Assembly (NCBI GenBank): GCA_033557465.1
Contig: CM066031.1
Coordinates: 1,225,345,312-1,225,409,311, forward strand
Reading direction: 5' to 3'
From: Ichthyophis bannanicus
Taxonomy: Eukaryota > Chordata > Amphibia > Gymnophiona > Ichthyophiidae
Length of the DNA: 64,000 bases
Shown here: positions 22,040 to 33,520 of the stretch, in pieces
Numbering within the stretch: the first letter of the stretch is position 1
How the letters are laid out: the number at the start of each line of letters is the position of its first letter
Made by a program: the position numbers and the translations under genes
Notes under the pieces: model-generated
Seen by the model: only the letters and a program-made list of their open reading frames with translations
Told to the model about the DNA's origin: nothing
Databases searched by the model: none

Positions 22040-22920
22040 ATTATAGATTACTGTAATTCTAGCTTATGAGTATATATATATCATATGTATCTCTCTCCGA
22101 GTTTAATTCCCTGTTCAATGTAAAGTTGTTGATGCTATAATGTAAACTGCCCTGAATGGAAGATAGGGCAGTATAGAAGAGCTGTTAAACAAACAAAAAT
22201 GGGGTGTACCCAAACTTTATTCGAAAGCTCTGCAGTTGGCCCAGAACTCTGCTCTTGGAATCATTTTTGGATTTTCAAGACATAACCACATTTCACCTCA
22301 CTTAGTAAAAATCGCATTGTTTACTTATTGAGCAGAGTAGGGCCAGCTAAACCACTACACAATTAGGCAGTTGCCTAGGGCAGCAACTTCCAGAGGGCAG
22401 CAAAAGTAGGGCATTCAAAGCTAAATAATAGATTTTGGCAGTGAGAGGAGGTGTAAAGCTGGAGGTTCGACTAGGGAACCAACACTCAACCAATTCTAGG
22501 GCCTGCTCTGGAGCAAAGGGTGAATTGTAGGGTGTTGATTTTGGTTTTTAAAGTCTTAACATGGTTCTGCCCCAATGTCACTTGTGTAAAACTATCATCT
22601 TGTTAGAGCTTTACTATCTGATAAATGAAAATGTATTGAATATTCCCTCTCTAAAAACTATGTGGAAAGCAGAGACTCGTGCTAGGTCTTTTCCATGTGC
22701 TGCCCACACTATTATGGAATTCTTTGGAGATATGTTTGTAGAACAACTACGTAAAGTTCCACAAATGTGTGAAAACCATGTTTACATCAGTTTTTAGTGA
22801 TTTGTAGTAAATGATTTTGTTTAATGTATTTTAAATAACTTATTTCTTATGTTTCTTTGTAAGCTGCTTAGGAGAATACTTTAAAATTTTATTTATATGA
22901 TACTAAACAAATATTCCATG
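22040..22920 (+). mobile_element. L2 LINE remnants (3' tail and RT C-terminus)
   Basis: 22040-22195 resembles an L2 3' tail (TAAACTGCCCTGAATGG, then GGGCAGTATAGAAG). 22210-22330 encodes KALQLAQNSALGIIFGFSRH then NHISPHLVKI, the L2 RT C-terminal signature. 22500-22900 continues with LDFGF-KVLTW-type and PSLKTMWKAETRARSF, ending in a tail-like region with TTGTAAGCTGCTTAGGAG. Two partly overlapping copies, separated by the repeat at 22335-22510, are likely. Confidence 0.65.
22335..22510. repeat. Dispersed repeat shared with 25091-25225
   Basis: AGGCAGTTGCCTAGGGCAGC, GAGGGCAGCAAAAGTAGGGC and AAAGCTAAATAATAGATT recur at 25115-25195. Ends resemble CAGGG...GGCC and GGCCTGCTCTGG, suggesting a non-autonomous hAT-like element, but no 8-bp duplication could be matched. 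Confidence 0.5.
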
Positions 22921-23895
22921 CATTAAAAAAAAGATTGACAGACAAAGAAACCACTGCCAGCATAGCCTAATGGTGATGCAAAAAAGTCATTAAAAGCAAA
23001 AGTGCACCTTTTTGGAAATGGAAAAAGAGACCCTAATAAGAAAATAGGAATGAAGATACATGAATTGTAAAGGAATAATAAGGCAGTCCATAGGAGACTT
23101 TGAAAAGAAGTTTGCTGTACAGACTAAAACTAATACTACATTTTTCAAGTATATTGAGGGGTGGGGGCGGCAGGGATGAGGTTTTTGTAATGTTTTTCAT
23201 TTGCTGCTGGATCCTAAACTAACTCCCACATAGCACATGTGGGATGGGAGGTAGGTAATCCCTTTCTCAATGTGGATATTCGTCCCTTTCTCAATGTGGA
23301 TATTCGTCTGGGGAAATGGGAAATAGGTCCCTTCTAAGCCACCAAGGAACGCAAGGTAGGAGGAGAAAGGAAACTTGTTTGATGATATTTTGGTTGTGAA
23401 ATGTTTTGGACTGTGGTGCAAAAGTCAGGTACATGATACATATGGCAAGCGTTTCCTCATGTTTAGACTGGATAACCCCACAATGAAGCACTCTTTAATT
23501 TTGCCAGTTGTCTCAGTTGCAGATGTCTCACTTTATAGAGGGCTGATAAGTCAAGCAAAGACCCATCTTTGTTCAATCCAACTTATAGTATGATATTGCT
23601 ATCACTAAACAGAGGAGGCTAAATTCAGTTTGTCAGATGTTTGCCACACTCCATGTAACATGAATCTCTACCAATATCAAAAACTCAACTTTAATGAAAA
23701 AAAATCACAGCACACGCATATAGCTATATTCTCAGACATACCTTAAACATGATTATATGAAGCTCCCCAGATAGTGTGTGTATTTATCACATTGTAGTTT
23801 CTAAAGCCACAGAACTTACATACAAGTCTCTACTACTCACTGTCCATCACTGATGTGCTGACCCCGAAAGATGTTTGGTAATGACTGAAGGGACA
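22921..23895. other. Gene-free interval with a short tandem duplication
   Basis: Around 23255-23306 the 24-bp unit containing CTTTCTCAATGTGGATATTC occurs twice in tandem. 22940-23160 vaguely resembles CR1 sequence similar to 19480-19650 (GAAATGGAAAAAG-type text). No gene is seen. Confidence 0.4.
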
Positions 23896-23899
23896 TTAC

Positions 23900-25010
23900 C
23901 ATTAAAAAAAAACTTTGTTTCTGAAGCTATATAAGCTCCTAATGCCGAACAATGGGCTTCTTATCACCAAATACTTAATATCATTGGTACATTTTTCAGA
24001 AAGTCCACTAGAGCTCGGTGTGGAGTAGAATGCATGTTCAAACTCCAGGACTGATAGGTCTCCAAGTTCACTGAGATGATGATATGCCCCCTATCACCTT
24101 AGAAATACACAATTTAAAAATGTTGCATTGTAGACTTCAGGATCTCTGGAAACATCTGCTTTCTGGAAGACAAATCATATAGTCCCCTTCGCACTAACCA
24201 AAAAAAAATAGAGAAGTTCACCCAAGCTTATAATCTCACATGGCCAATTTTAGCAAATCACACATATCTCACTCCTGGCAATTTAATCACTCCATCATAG
24301 GAGAAATCCAGACAAGATACATAACTCAATGGAAGACTATGTTGCTTTCAACTCCCCAGATGATTATGCCCCACTACATGGTAGGAAGCACTTAAAGCGG
24401 TATAACAAGGCAACATCATTTCAGATGAGTCAAAGGTTTTCTAACCAAGCAGAGGCAACTTGAGGCACAGTCTAAAAGGTTAGAGCATCAGTATAAGTAA
24501 GCGTGCTCTAAATCAATGTACAACATTCTACTGAAAGCATGATGAAAGAAACTCAAGGACATACAAGTTGGTAAAAACAGAAGAGACTATGTGTGGGTGA
24601 TCAAAATGGAGCCAGGTTGGCTAGGACAATTTGAAGAAAGCGCAGTAGCTCTCTAATATTACAGAATAATAGCTCCAATGGACAGGTTAATTATGAATAA
24701 AAATAAAGGAGGCTCACGTCACCTACTTTTCCAAACTGTATAAGCAGGACACATCTTCCACTCAGAAGTGATTAGAAAGGGTTTTCTAAAGGGTGCATCT
24801 GCCAAAACATACCCTTTACCAGTGCATCAAAGTTAGTGAGGCAATATTATCTGAAACTATGCATGCTATAAAGTCTCTTCTCAATAACAAATGTCCTGGA
24901 CCCAGTGAATATCATATGGGCCTAAGAGGAGTGCTCTGCCCTCTCTGCACCACTTTAAACAAGACAAGCTTTCTGAGACTTGGGCAAAACCAAACTAGCT
25001 CCATCTTTAT
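23900..25010 (+). pseudogene. L1 ORF2 fragment (endonuclease end to RT start)
   Basis: Broken frames give YNLTWPILANHTYLTPGNLI, EIQTRYITQWK-type text, and near 24800-24960 LPKHTLYQCIKVSEAILSET followed by SLLNNKCPGPSEYHMG, the RT entry block (SP-NNK-PGPDG) of L1 ORF2. Stops and shifts are frequent. No poly-A or ORF1 is nearby, so this is an internal fragment. Confidence 0.6.
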
Positions 25011-25090
25011 GTAATACGCTACCGCACAATCATAGAACTGAACCTTCCTTTTCCAAGTTCAAAACAGTGATAAAACCTGACTGGCTATAC

Positions 25091-26439
25091 CAGGGTTGGC
25101 CCAACCATCAGGTAAACTAGGCAGTTGCCTAAGACCCCAGCTTCTGGGGGGCAGCAAAGAGCAGGGCATTTAAAGCTAAACAATAGATTCTGACAGCCAG
25201 AAGGGTGTAAGGTTTATTTGATTTACAGTCAAACCTCGGTTTTCGTATGCCCTGGTTTTCGTACGATTCGGTTTTCGTTGATTTTTTTCATCAAGATTGT
25301 GTTTCGGTTTTCGTACGTTGTCTCGGTTTTCGTACAGCATTTTACCCCCCCCCCCCCGTACCTGCCATGGATTAGCGTGAGCCAGCGATCTCCCACGGAG
25401 CTTGAGCCAGCGATTCTGCGGGACCTCTGGGGAGCCGAGGAGTTCAACGCTCCAGCGTGGCCTGCCCGAAACTGCTTCCTGCCCCGGACTCTCCCCCGAT
25501 TGACGTCTGCCTGCTGCCTCTTCCCCTGCACATCCCTTGAACCGGGACAGGAGCTGGTGACCGAATCTGCTTCTCCTTGGCGGCCCAGTCTCCCGCCGGG
25601 GCCCCTGCCCTCCCGATTGGATTCTGGGTGTCCTGCAGGCCTGCACACGTGGCCTCTCCTTGAAACCTTGCAGTCTGCAGCTGCAGGCTCCTGCTGGCAC
25701 AGCCCCACGCTGTTCTCTGACTCTCACCTGTGTCAGGCTGCTACCTTAGGGGGGCCGGAGGCAGCCTAAGACTCTCTGTCCCACTGTTTCTCAACTGCCT
25801 GCTGCTTGGCTGACACTGCCTCTCCACCTCTCCCGACACTGTGTAGGAGTGGCTGCCCTACAGGCTGGTGTGACTTCGGGCACTGTCCTCTTTCTGGTGC
25901 CCTTACTTTTGCTGACATTGGCACTACCTCTCCTGACACTGTGAGCTTGGTAACTGGGTGTGATGGCTGCTAAGTTAAAAGGCAGGCTGGAGCCCCGATT
26001 GTGCAGACGGCCAAGATGGCTGTTCCCACCTCCGCTGCTGGTGGTGATTGCTCGATCCCCAGAGGGGAGAGCAGCTGGAGCTGGCTGGAGTGCGTCCCAT
26101 ATGCCAACAAAAGTCTTCAATAAAGGTAAAAGTGATGTTACATGCTCATTTATCCATTTCATTAGTCATTTATATGTATTTCTCATTGTTTTCTGTATGT
26201 AAAAGATAGTTATTCTCTATAAAATGTATTTTTTGTCAATATTTTTGGGTGTCTGGAACGGATTAATTGAATTTACATTATTTCTTATGGGAAATCTTGC
26301 TTCGGTTTTAGTCCGTTTCGGTTATAGTCAGACTTTTTTGAACGGATTAATCATGAAAACCGAGGTTTGACTGTATTTTTATTTATTCAAGGTTTGCTTA
26401 GAGTGCCAACAACCTGAACCAACTCTGGAGCCAGCTCTG
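25091..26439. mobile_element. Dispersed hAT-like repeat split by a pogo element
   Basis: 25091-25225 (CAGGGTTGGCCCAACC..., shared with 22335-22510) and 26376-26439 (ending GGAGCCAGCTCTGG) look like two halves of one short repeat separated by the TA-flanked insertion at 25226-26373. I could not confirm a target duplication around the outer repeat. Confidence 0.45.
25226..26373. mobile_element. pogo/Tigger-type element with GC-rich interior, TA duplication
   Basis: Starts CAGTCAAACCTCGGTTTTCG and ends CGAGGTTTGACTG, flanked by TA at 25224-25225 and 26374-26375. The left side repeats GGTTTTCGTA several times and the right side has GGAACGGATTAATTGAATTT and ATTTCTTATGGGAAA, as in Tigger-like elements. 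No DDE transposase is present in the 1148 bp. The middle (25360-26100) is GC-rich, unlike the ends, and carries long ORFs on both strands with no recognised domain. It is best read as a non-autonomous element with captured or unrelated filler. Confidence 0.8.
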
Positions 26440-26769
26440 GTCTGTTCAAGCCTTTGAAAGTTGACCTGTCATGGATTGGGCTAGCCAGGGATCCTGGAGC
26501 ACTCACCTGTTCATTTCATTTTCTAATTTCCCCTCACTTGAGCCTCTCTACTTACCCTTTTCTTATTTACTGTCCTCTCAGTCCCCATTGTGGCCTTTCC
26601 CTGCTGTATTCCTCATAAGAATTGCTATACAAAGTCAGATCAAGGTCCCATCAGGTCCAATATCTTGTTTTAAACTGTGCTTAACCCAGGTCACAAGTAA
26701 TCCAAAAAGCAGCTATATTTTTTGTATTATCAAAAGGCGGTCACTTTAATTTACAGATTTGAGCTCTCT
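26440..26769. other. Short unassigned interval
   Basis: AT/C-rich sequence without a recognisable gene; 26630-26700 (AGAATTGCTATACAAAGTCA, GGTCCCATCAGGTCCAATA) resembles a LINE 3'UTR but is too short to assign. Confidence 0.35.
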
Positions 26770-27059
<290 letters not shown>

Positions 27060-27308
27060 AACTTCCAGTTTGGACTCAATGGTGAGCAGATGTGCTTAAG
27101 CAAGCTCCTCAGGTCCGTGCCTAAATCGGGCTTTCACCGCCTCCTTCCCTGGTGAAGGATTCTATCGATAGCGACAGTAATGCCAAAAATGGTCAAATTA
27201 AAAACAGCGAATCCCTCCGCAACCTTTATGCCACAAAAGCATCTACAATTGGAGTGTCGAAAGGGAAGCAGTGTACCCCGGCCACTCCAGCTTCCTTGAC
27301 AGCCGAGT

Positions 27309-28252
27309 GTGGGAGCCGATAGCAGAGAGAATGTGACTGCGGATATGCTCACCATTCTCAAAGAGATTAGAGACTCTAAAACAGAGATTGTTAAAGTGCT
27401 CTCCAAAATAGAAGAAAAGTTTACAACAGCGGGTCTCAGACTGGAGGATGTAGAAGCCTGTCTCTGTAATAATGAGGATACACACATGCAGTTGCAAGGC
27501 TCAGTGACCACAATGCAACAGCAAGTGACCCAGCTCCAAACCAAAGCAGAAGATTTGGAAGACAGAGAGCATCGCTCTAACCCCAGGATTTTCATGATCC
27601 CGGAAAGGACTGAGGGCCAGGACATGATTAAACTCATTGGAAACCTGCTTGCGGACTGTTTCCCCGAGTGCCCGTCTCCGGTCCCTTATGAAATTAAGCG
27701 GGCTCACTGGGAACTGCATGTCCGCCCCAATGCAACAGCTAGGCCACAGACCTTCATTGTAAAGATACTCAGATTTCAGGACCGAGAGTTCATCATACAG
27801 GCCGTCCAAAAGACCAGATTTGTTATGTTCCAGGACTGGAAGGTAGCAGACACCATAAAATGGCGAAAAGAATTGCTGAGCATTCAGGATAGCTGATTCC
27901 AAAAAGGTATCCCTGTAGTGGTGTGGTATCCAGCCCACCTCACCATGGTGGTGAATAGGCTACGCAAATTCTTCTTGATGTCTGCAGAGCTGGAGGAATT
28001 CATGCATATATCAGGAATCGAAATGCTACACGACCAGCTACAACCGCGCCACAACCCACATGCAGGAAGTATGGAGAGACCCCATAGCGAAGAAAGGCAA
28101 CAGGCCCACAATAGTAGTGGCAGACCTGGACTGAGAGAAGGTATGGTAGAGAGTACACCGGAGGGACAGGCGTCTACAGAGTCACCCTCTTCGGAGAAAG
28201 CAGTAGCACAAGAACAGAAAACGGCATGCTTGGGAGAACCCCCTGCTACATG
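27309..28252 (+). pseudogene. L1 ORF1 (RNA-binding chaperone)
   Basis: The start at 27309 opens a 195-codon frame: a coiled coil (ILKEIRDSKTEIVKVLSKIE to QVTQLQTKAEDLEDREHRSN), then the RRM-like core (RIFMIPERTEGQDM) and the C-terminal domain (RPQTFIVKILRFQDREFIIQ). A TGA at 27894 interrupts it. The homology continues in another frame (27918-28253: VVWYPAHLTMVVNRLRKFF) to a polar tail. ORF1p coats L1 RNA as a trimer. One frameshift and one stop separate it from an open gene. Confidence 0.82.
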
Positions 28253-28689
28253 AATGGATTGTCTACCTAAGAAGTGAAGTCCAAGGGCTAAGTTTTGTCG
28301 AAAGGCTGCAGGTGAATTTTGAAGCATTAGGCATTTGGCTGGTTATAAAAGACACCAGAGGAGGGTGGCACCTTAGGGGCCGTTCTTCCCACATGCCCCC
28401 CCTTCGGGAGTTTGATTTTGTGGTATGTAAGAGAAATGTATGGTGGTGGGGTGGGGGGGAGGCTGGATAGGATGGTACAGTGTTACCGGGGGAGGGGGGG
28501 ACTGATGAGTGGGACAGGTTCCATGGAAGTCGTCTACTATAAAAAAGTTGGGAGGCAGATAACAAAGATTTATTCTATTTTTTTTTACTATGGTTATTGT
28601 TGGAGTGCTTCTGGATGGTGTGCGGCGATGTGCAAGTTGGGGGAGGGAGATGAGGGAGGAGGACATGGTGATCGTAACTTGACAAATAA

Positions 28690-31600
28690 CTGGGTACAAG
28701 ATAGCATCCCTCAATGTCCAGGGAATCCACAGTCCCATAAAATGCAAAAGGATATTCGCCTATTTGTCCAGGGCCCAAACAGGCATTGCCCTACTGTAGG
28801 AAACACACCTTACTAGAGCAGAACACAACAAATTACGAAGTTAGGGCTATGAACAACTGTTCTGCTCACCCTATAACTCCAACAAATGGGGTGTAGAGAT
28901 ATTAATACACAAGAGGATGCCCTCTGTCCACTACACAACAGGGGGGACACAATCAAGGGAGGGTGGTCTGGGTAGTAGGACATGTAGATCAAGAGGAAAT
29001 AGCTATCCTGAATTTTTATACTAAGAACAGAGTCAAAGGCACCTTTTTCAAAAAATGGGTATGGGCATTTCATAGAGAGGCCAAGAGAGGATTGGATTAT
29101 CATGGGGGACTTAAACTGCACCTTAGGGGAAGTGTACAGATCTAACTATGATGTGCAAAAGCATGGCAGGGAAGGACGGGAGCTGAGGCAAACCATTAAA
29201 AAATGGGATCTGATAGATGTCTGGCAGGTAGAAAACCAGTGAGGCCGGAGTATACTTGTTTCGGTTCCCGCACCAGCTCCTACTTTTGTCTAGACTATTT
29301 CTTGGGAAGACGGGATCAAATGGGAGTAATTGAGAAGGTACAGATACATCAAATTTTGGTGTCAGATCACGGAATGATCACTTGTCAATGGTCCCCCAGG
29401 AGAAAAGATCACGGAGGAGAGAGCAGGAAATGGCGGGCAAACACCGTTCTGCTCCAATCAACAGGGACACTGTAAGTGCTAAGAAAATCTTGGTGGGAAT
29501 TTATGCTACTGAATGATACTGGGGACGTGCAAGATAGTACTACTACTACTACTACTAAGCATTTATAAAGCGCTACCAGGCACACGCAGCGCTGTACAAT
29601 GAAAACACAAAAAGACAGTCCCTGCTCTAAAGAACTTACAATCTAAAAAGACAAAGCAAGAAAAGGAGTAGAAAAAAGATAAGAACAAGAGCAAAGAGAC
29701 AAGAGCAGGAGAGACAGGACAAAGGAAAGAGGTAAGAACAAGTGTAAGAGGAAGAAAGAAAGGTGAAATAAAGTACCCTGTGGGATGCGGAGAAAGTTTA
29801 TATGAGAGGGTCCTAATTCAACTGGGGGCACAAAAGAAGCAGGAGTGAGAGGCCAAGATGATTCAGCTGCAAGAGCTAATCAACTCTTTATAGATGGAGC
29901 TCAGTAGGACAGGGGCAAAGCGTACATACCAACAACTTTGTGAGGCCGGGGCGAAACTGAACTTGCTCAATACTGAGGGCCACAAAGCTTAATTATATGA
30001 AGGGTGGCAACAAGGCTGGCAAGTTGTTAGCCTGGCAACTACAGAAAAAAAAAAAAAAGAGCAGCATGTCTGGTGGTGGAGATAGTGACTCCGGGGGGGG
30101 GGGGGGGGTGTCACGAGTTGTTACAAATGTGGGGTTATGTGCGGAATTTCGGTCCTTCTATGAGGGGGTTTCTTCAGGGCATATCACAACCTATCTAGAT
30201 AGGGTAGATCGCCCTAGACTCGAAGAAGAGAAAGCGGGGACCTTGGGGCAACCAATTATCACTCTGGAGGTCTTACGAGCAATCAAGACTTTCCTCAAGG
30301 GAAAGACAGCTGGAGAGGATGGTTTCCCTTCCAAATTCTACCACAGGCTCAAGGATAAAAATGCCCTATATATCGGCGAGGATATTTTCAGGGATCTTGG
30401 AGGGCCACCCACTACCCTCCCAGGATATGGTATAAGCCAACCTGATTGTATTACATAAGAAGGGAAGGCAGGTGGAACAGTGCAGGAGCTACAAGACCTA
30501 TAGCGTTAATTAAAAGTGACGCCAAATTATTTGTGAAAATTTTGGTGCCGAGATTAGATCAGATTCTCCCCGGTCTGGTCCACCCTGACCAAACAGAGTT
30601 TGTCAGTGGAAGAGTTATTTTGGATAATGTGCGCTGGGTGATTAACCTGCTCCACCTTGTCAAGGCTTGGGGAGTGCCTAGTTTACGCATCACGCTTGAC
30701 ACCCCAAAAGCCTCTGACAGGGTTGTGTGGGGCTTCTCATTCGCAATGATAGAAAAGCCTGGTCTAGGCTCGAGATTCATTCAAGGGGTAAGGGCTTTGT
30801 ACACCATGCCCCTCACTTCCATTTTGGTTAATGGTCAGATGTCAGCAGCCTTCCAGCTTCAGCAGGGGACAAGGCAAGGATGCCTCCTCTCACCAATGCT
30901 GTTTGCAATAGTAATAGAAGCCTTTGCGGCTCAGATACAGCAGAACCCTGACATTGTTCCAACAGAGGTAGGAGAAGGAGCACCCAAGATTTTGCTTTAT
31001 GCGGATGATACGTTAATATTTATGTTACAGCCCCATGAATTAGTACAGGCATTGCTAGTGGAAATTGAAGCTCTCTCACAGGTCTCTGGGTTCAAAGTGA
31101 CTATTGGCAAGACAGAGGATATGGCACTTGGGTGTCTACATAAGGAATCACTCCCTGACTTGCCATTTAATTGGGAGGATCAGGCAATTAAATATCTAAG
31201 AGTTTGAACTTCCAATAACCCCAAGGACCTTTACTCACTTTATAGCCCCCTCTTAGCTCATCTAAATGAAGAGTTAGATAGATGGGCATCCTTCCACCTT
31301 AGTTGGTTTGGCAGGGTGGCTGCGCTTCAGATTATCTTCCTGTTCTCGCAACTACCAATCAGTATACTCCTTAAAATACTGGGGAAGTGGGAGCAGAGGT
31401 TGGTCTGGTTTGTCTGGGGGGCCACAAAGTTAAGATCCAAGCATGCAGGCTATACCGCTTGAAACAACAAGGGAGGGGATTAGGTTCCACCGCTTAAGTG
31501 GTACCATCGAGTAGCTATAGTGAGGGCGCTCAGGGGTCACTATCAATGCCCACGGGAAGCCTCATGGGTGGAACTGGAGCGAGCAATGCTCGCCCCACAA

Positions 31601-32675
31601 TCAATTTTTGAGTGGCTGGGGAAAGAGACGAGAGAGAGCAGCAACAGGAAATTCTTTGTGGGCATCCCTTTTTGGTATCCCTGCGTCAGCTATATCAAGG
31701 AGGGATGACGGGGGTATGTACCCAGTTATCTCCAATTTGTGGGAAGGGAATTTAAAGAGCTGGATGGTAGGGGAGAGGGCAATGGATTTTATGATTTAGG
31801 AAGCTTTTTTCGAAGGGCCAAGTTTCTTCAATGTTAGAATTGGAGCTAAGGTTACAGAATCCCACTTTATCAGTGTTTTCATCTACGGCACTTCCTCAAT
31901 CAGCCCCAGATTTTATCCCAGCTGACCCAGCTGCCCACCCCACTGGAGGAGATATTGTATGAAAGTAAGGGGATGAGGGCTTTACTTTCCAAAATGTACA
32001 GGGTGCAATTAGAGGACGACGATAAGCTATTGCAACCTCACCAGATCAACTGGCAGAGATGGCTGAGTCAGGATTTAGAAGACGTGGGAAAGGATGCACC
32101 ATGGGATTTTTTTTAATCACGTGGGTCACCTCCTTGAGACAAACGCAATTTCAAATAGTGCATAAGCCATATGCCACCCCAATCCAAAAGCATTAGGCCT
32201 TGGATAGAGATAGCATTGTTGGAGAGGGTGTGGGTGGGCTGGATCATTTTACCATATGTGGTGGGAATGCCTGGTGATGCAACCATTCTGGACGGGGGTA
32301 AGGAAGGACCTGCCAACACTTGGAGGTGGTCCCATCCAGGCTCCACCCACGGAGATGCTTCTAGGAGCGGCAAGGAGGGACTGTTGAGGGCAAAGTTCCT
32401 TCTCGCAGCCAGAGTAGCTGTGTCCTGGAGATGAGGCTCACATCCCAGTCTGCCCTTGCGGATTGGTACATCAAAATAGAAGATGTTTTGACAGACTAAC
32501 GTATACGCTAAGGGGGAAGGACTGGCTCTTTCAGAAGATCTGGGACCCGTACCTGGCTGAATGGGGAGGGGGACGAGCTCAGTCATCTATACCTATGGCC
32601 CCGTCTGGTCCCTACCCCCGAAATCATTGTTGGTTTGCTATTACAGATTTAGTCATACTGCTGACACAACCATGA
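28690..32675 (+). pseudogene. L1 ORF2 (endonuclease and reverse transcriptase)
   Basis: The APE-type endonuclease begins near 28690 (KIASLNVQGIHSPIKCKRIF in pieces, then a QETHL-like block). 29100-29480 holds IMGDLNCTLG-type and SDHGMITCQW (catalytic SDH). After a SINE insert, RT blocks follow: LRAIKTFLKGKTAGEDGFPS at 30280, ATRPIALIKSDAKLF, LVHPDQTEFVSGR, QGTRQGCLLSPMLFAIVIEA and ILLYADDTLIF at 31000, with both catalytic Asp residues. 31207-32675 is the degenerate C-terminal region. A 16-G run (30093-30108) and an A-run (30045-30058) lie in it. Confidence 0.85.
29534..29830. mobile_element. SINE-like insertion with ACT repeat inside L1
   Basis: An ACT run (29539-29557) is followed by AGCATTTATAAAGCGCTACC, CGCAGCGCTGTACAATG and AAGACAGTCCCTGCTCTAAA then AACTTACAATCTAAA. 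ORF2 similarity stops before it and resumes near 29830. The text is a common dispersed vertebrate repeat in my recollection; the family name is not certain. GA-rich filler occupies 29650-29760. Confidence 0.6.
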
Positions 32676-33053
32676 GCACTATTAAGAAAAAGTTAAATAG
32701 CGCTGGGTGTTTTTAAGTATTAATCTGTATAACTTACTGTTGTAATTGCTAAGAATATCTTTGGCGGAACAGACTTTGGAATAACAGAAACCCTCACATA
32801 CACATTAGTGACTAAATGAGAAGGACACACAGTCAGTATCGAGCTCTCAATGAGACTCAACATGTGTGTGTTATGAAACTGCTATGACACACAAGGGCTG
32901 GGCAACATGGGCTCATTTGTGAACGGAATATAATGGATAGATACTAGACTATATGCCTGCCTTTGTGTTCAAATGTTGTGACTGTGTAATATGTCTGTGT
33001 CTGCCTTCAAGCCATCGATAAAAAATACTTGTTTTAAAAAAAAAAAAAAAAAA

Positions 33054-33520
33054 AAAAGAACAATTGGACTGTTTTAAACTGCCAGCAATGAGTCCTGATC
33101 TTAATCCAATCAAGAATCTTTGGAAAGAGCTGAAATCTGCCATTGGTAAAACGAATCCTGGAAACATTCATGAGCTGGAACAAATCGCAGTTGAAGAGCG
33201 GGAGAAACTATCAGCAGACAGATGTACGAAACCTATAGATGGCTACAAGAAACGTTAGGAGGCTGTCATCATTGCCAAGGATTATGCAACCAAATATTAG
33301 TGAAGGATACCATTAATTCTGTTCAGGTCAGATTTATTGTGTTTTCTCAGAAATTACTACATCTAAGTTGCACAGATGTCTTTTTTTGTTGTTGTATACC
33401 TTTGAACATACTATTAAAATATTATGACAACATACAGTTGGAATATTTCCAATTATTTCTCAAGATACCGTACACAACATACCTAAAATGCAAGGGTGCC
33501 AATAACGTTGACCACAATTG
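33054..33520 (+). mobile_element. Tc1-like transposon, right part
   Basis: Begins with the duplicated target AAGAACAATTGGACTG and continues the transposase: KLPAMSPDLNPIKNLWKELK (the catalytic Glu of the IENLW block is Lys), NIHELEQIAVEE and IDGYKKR. The terminus GGTGCCAATAACGTTGACC, then ACAATTG, ends at 33520 before TA. Confidence 0.87.

Larger units (their letters stand above)
27060..33053 (+). mobile_element. L1 LINE, near full length, inserted into Tc1
   Basis: The insert is flanked by similar copies of AAGAAACAAATGGACTG (27043-27059) and AAGAACAATTGGACTG (33056-33071) and ends in an A-run at 33035-33057. 27060-27308 is the 5'UTR, ORF1 homology spans 27309-28252 and ORF2 homology 28690-32675, followed by a 3'UTR of about 350 bp. 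It is about 6.0 kb with a SINE insertion (29534-29830), close to full L1 size. Both ORFs carry stops and shifts. Confidence 0.88.

Noticed and set aside
22940..23160. Possible extra CR1 copy
   Set aside because: Some text resembles the CR1 stretch near 19500, but too short and diverged for a call.
25176..25769. 183-codon ORFs on both strands in the pogo element
   Set aside because: Both overlap the GC-rich filler and the terminal repeat itself; no recognised domain. Kept only as an observation on the cargo.
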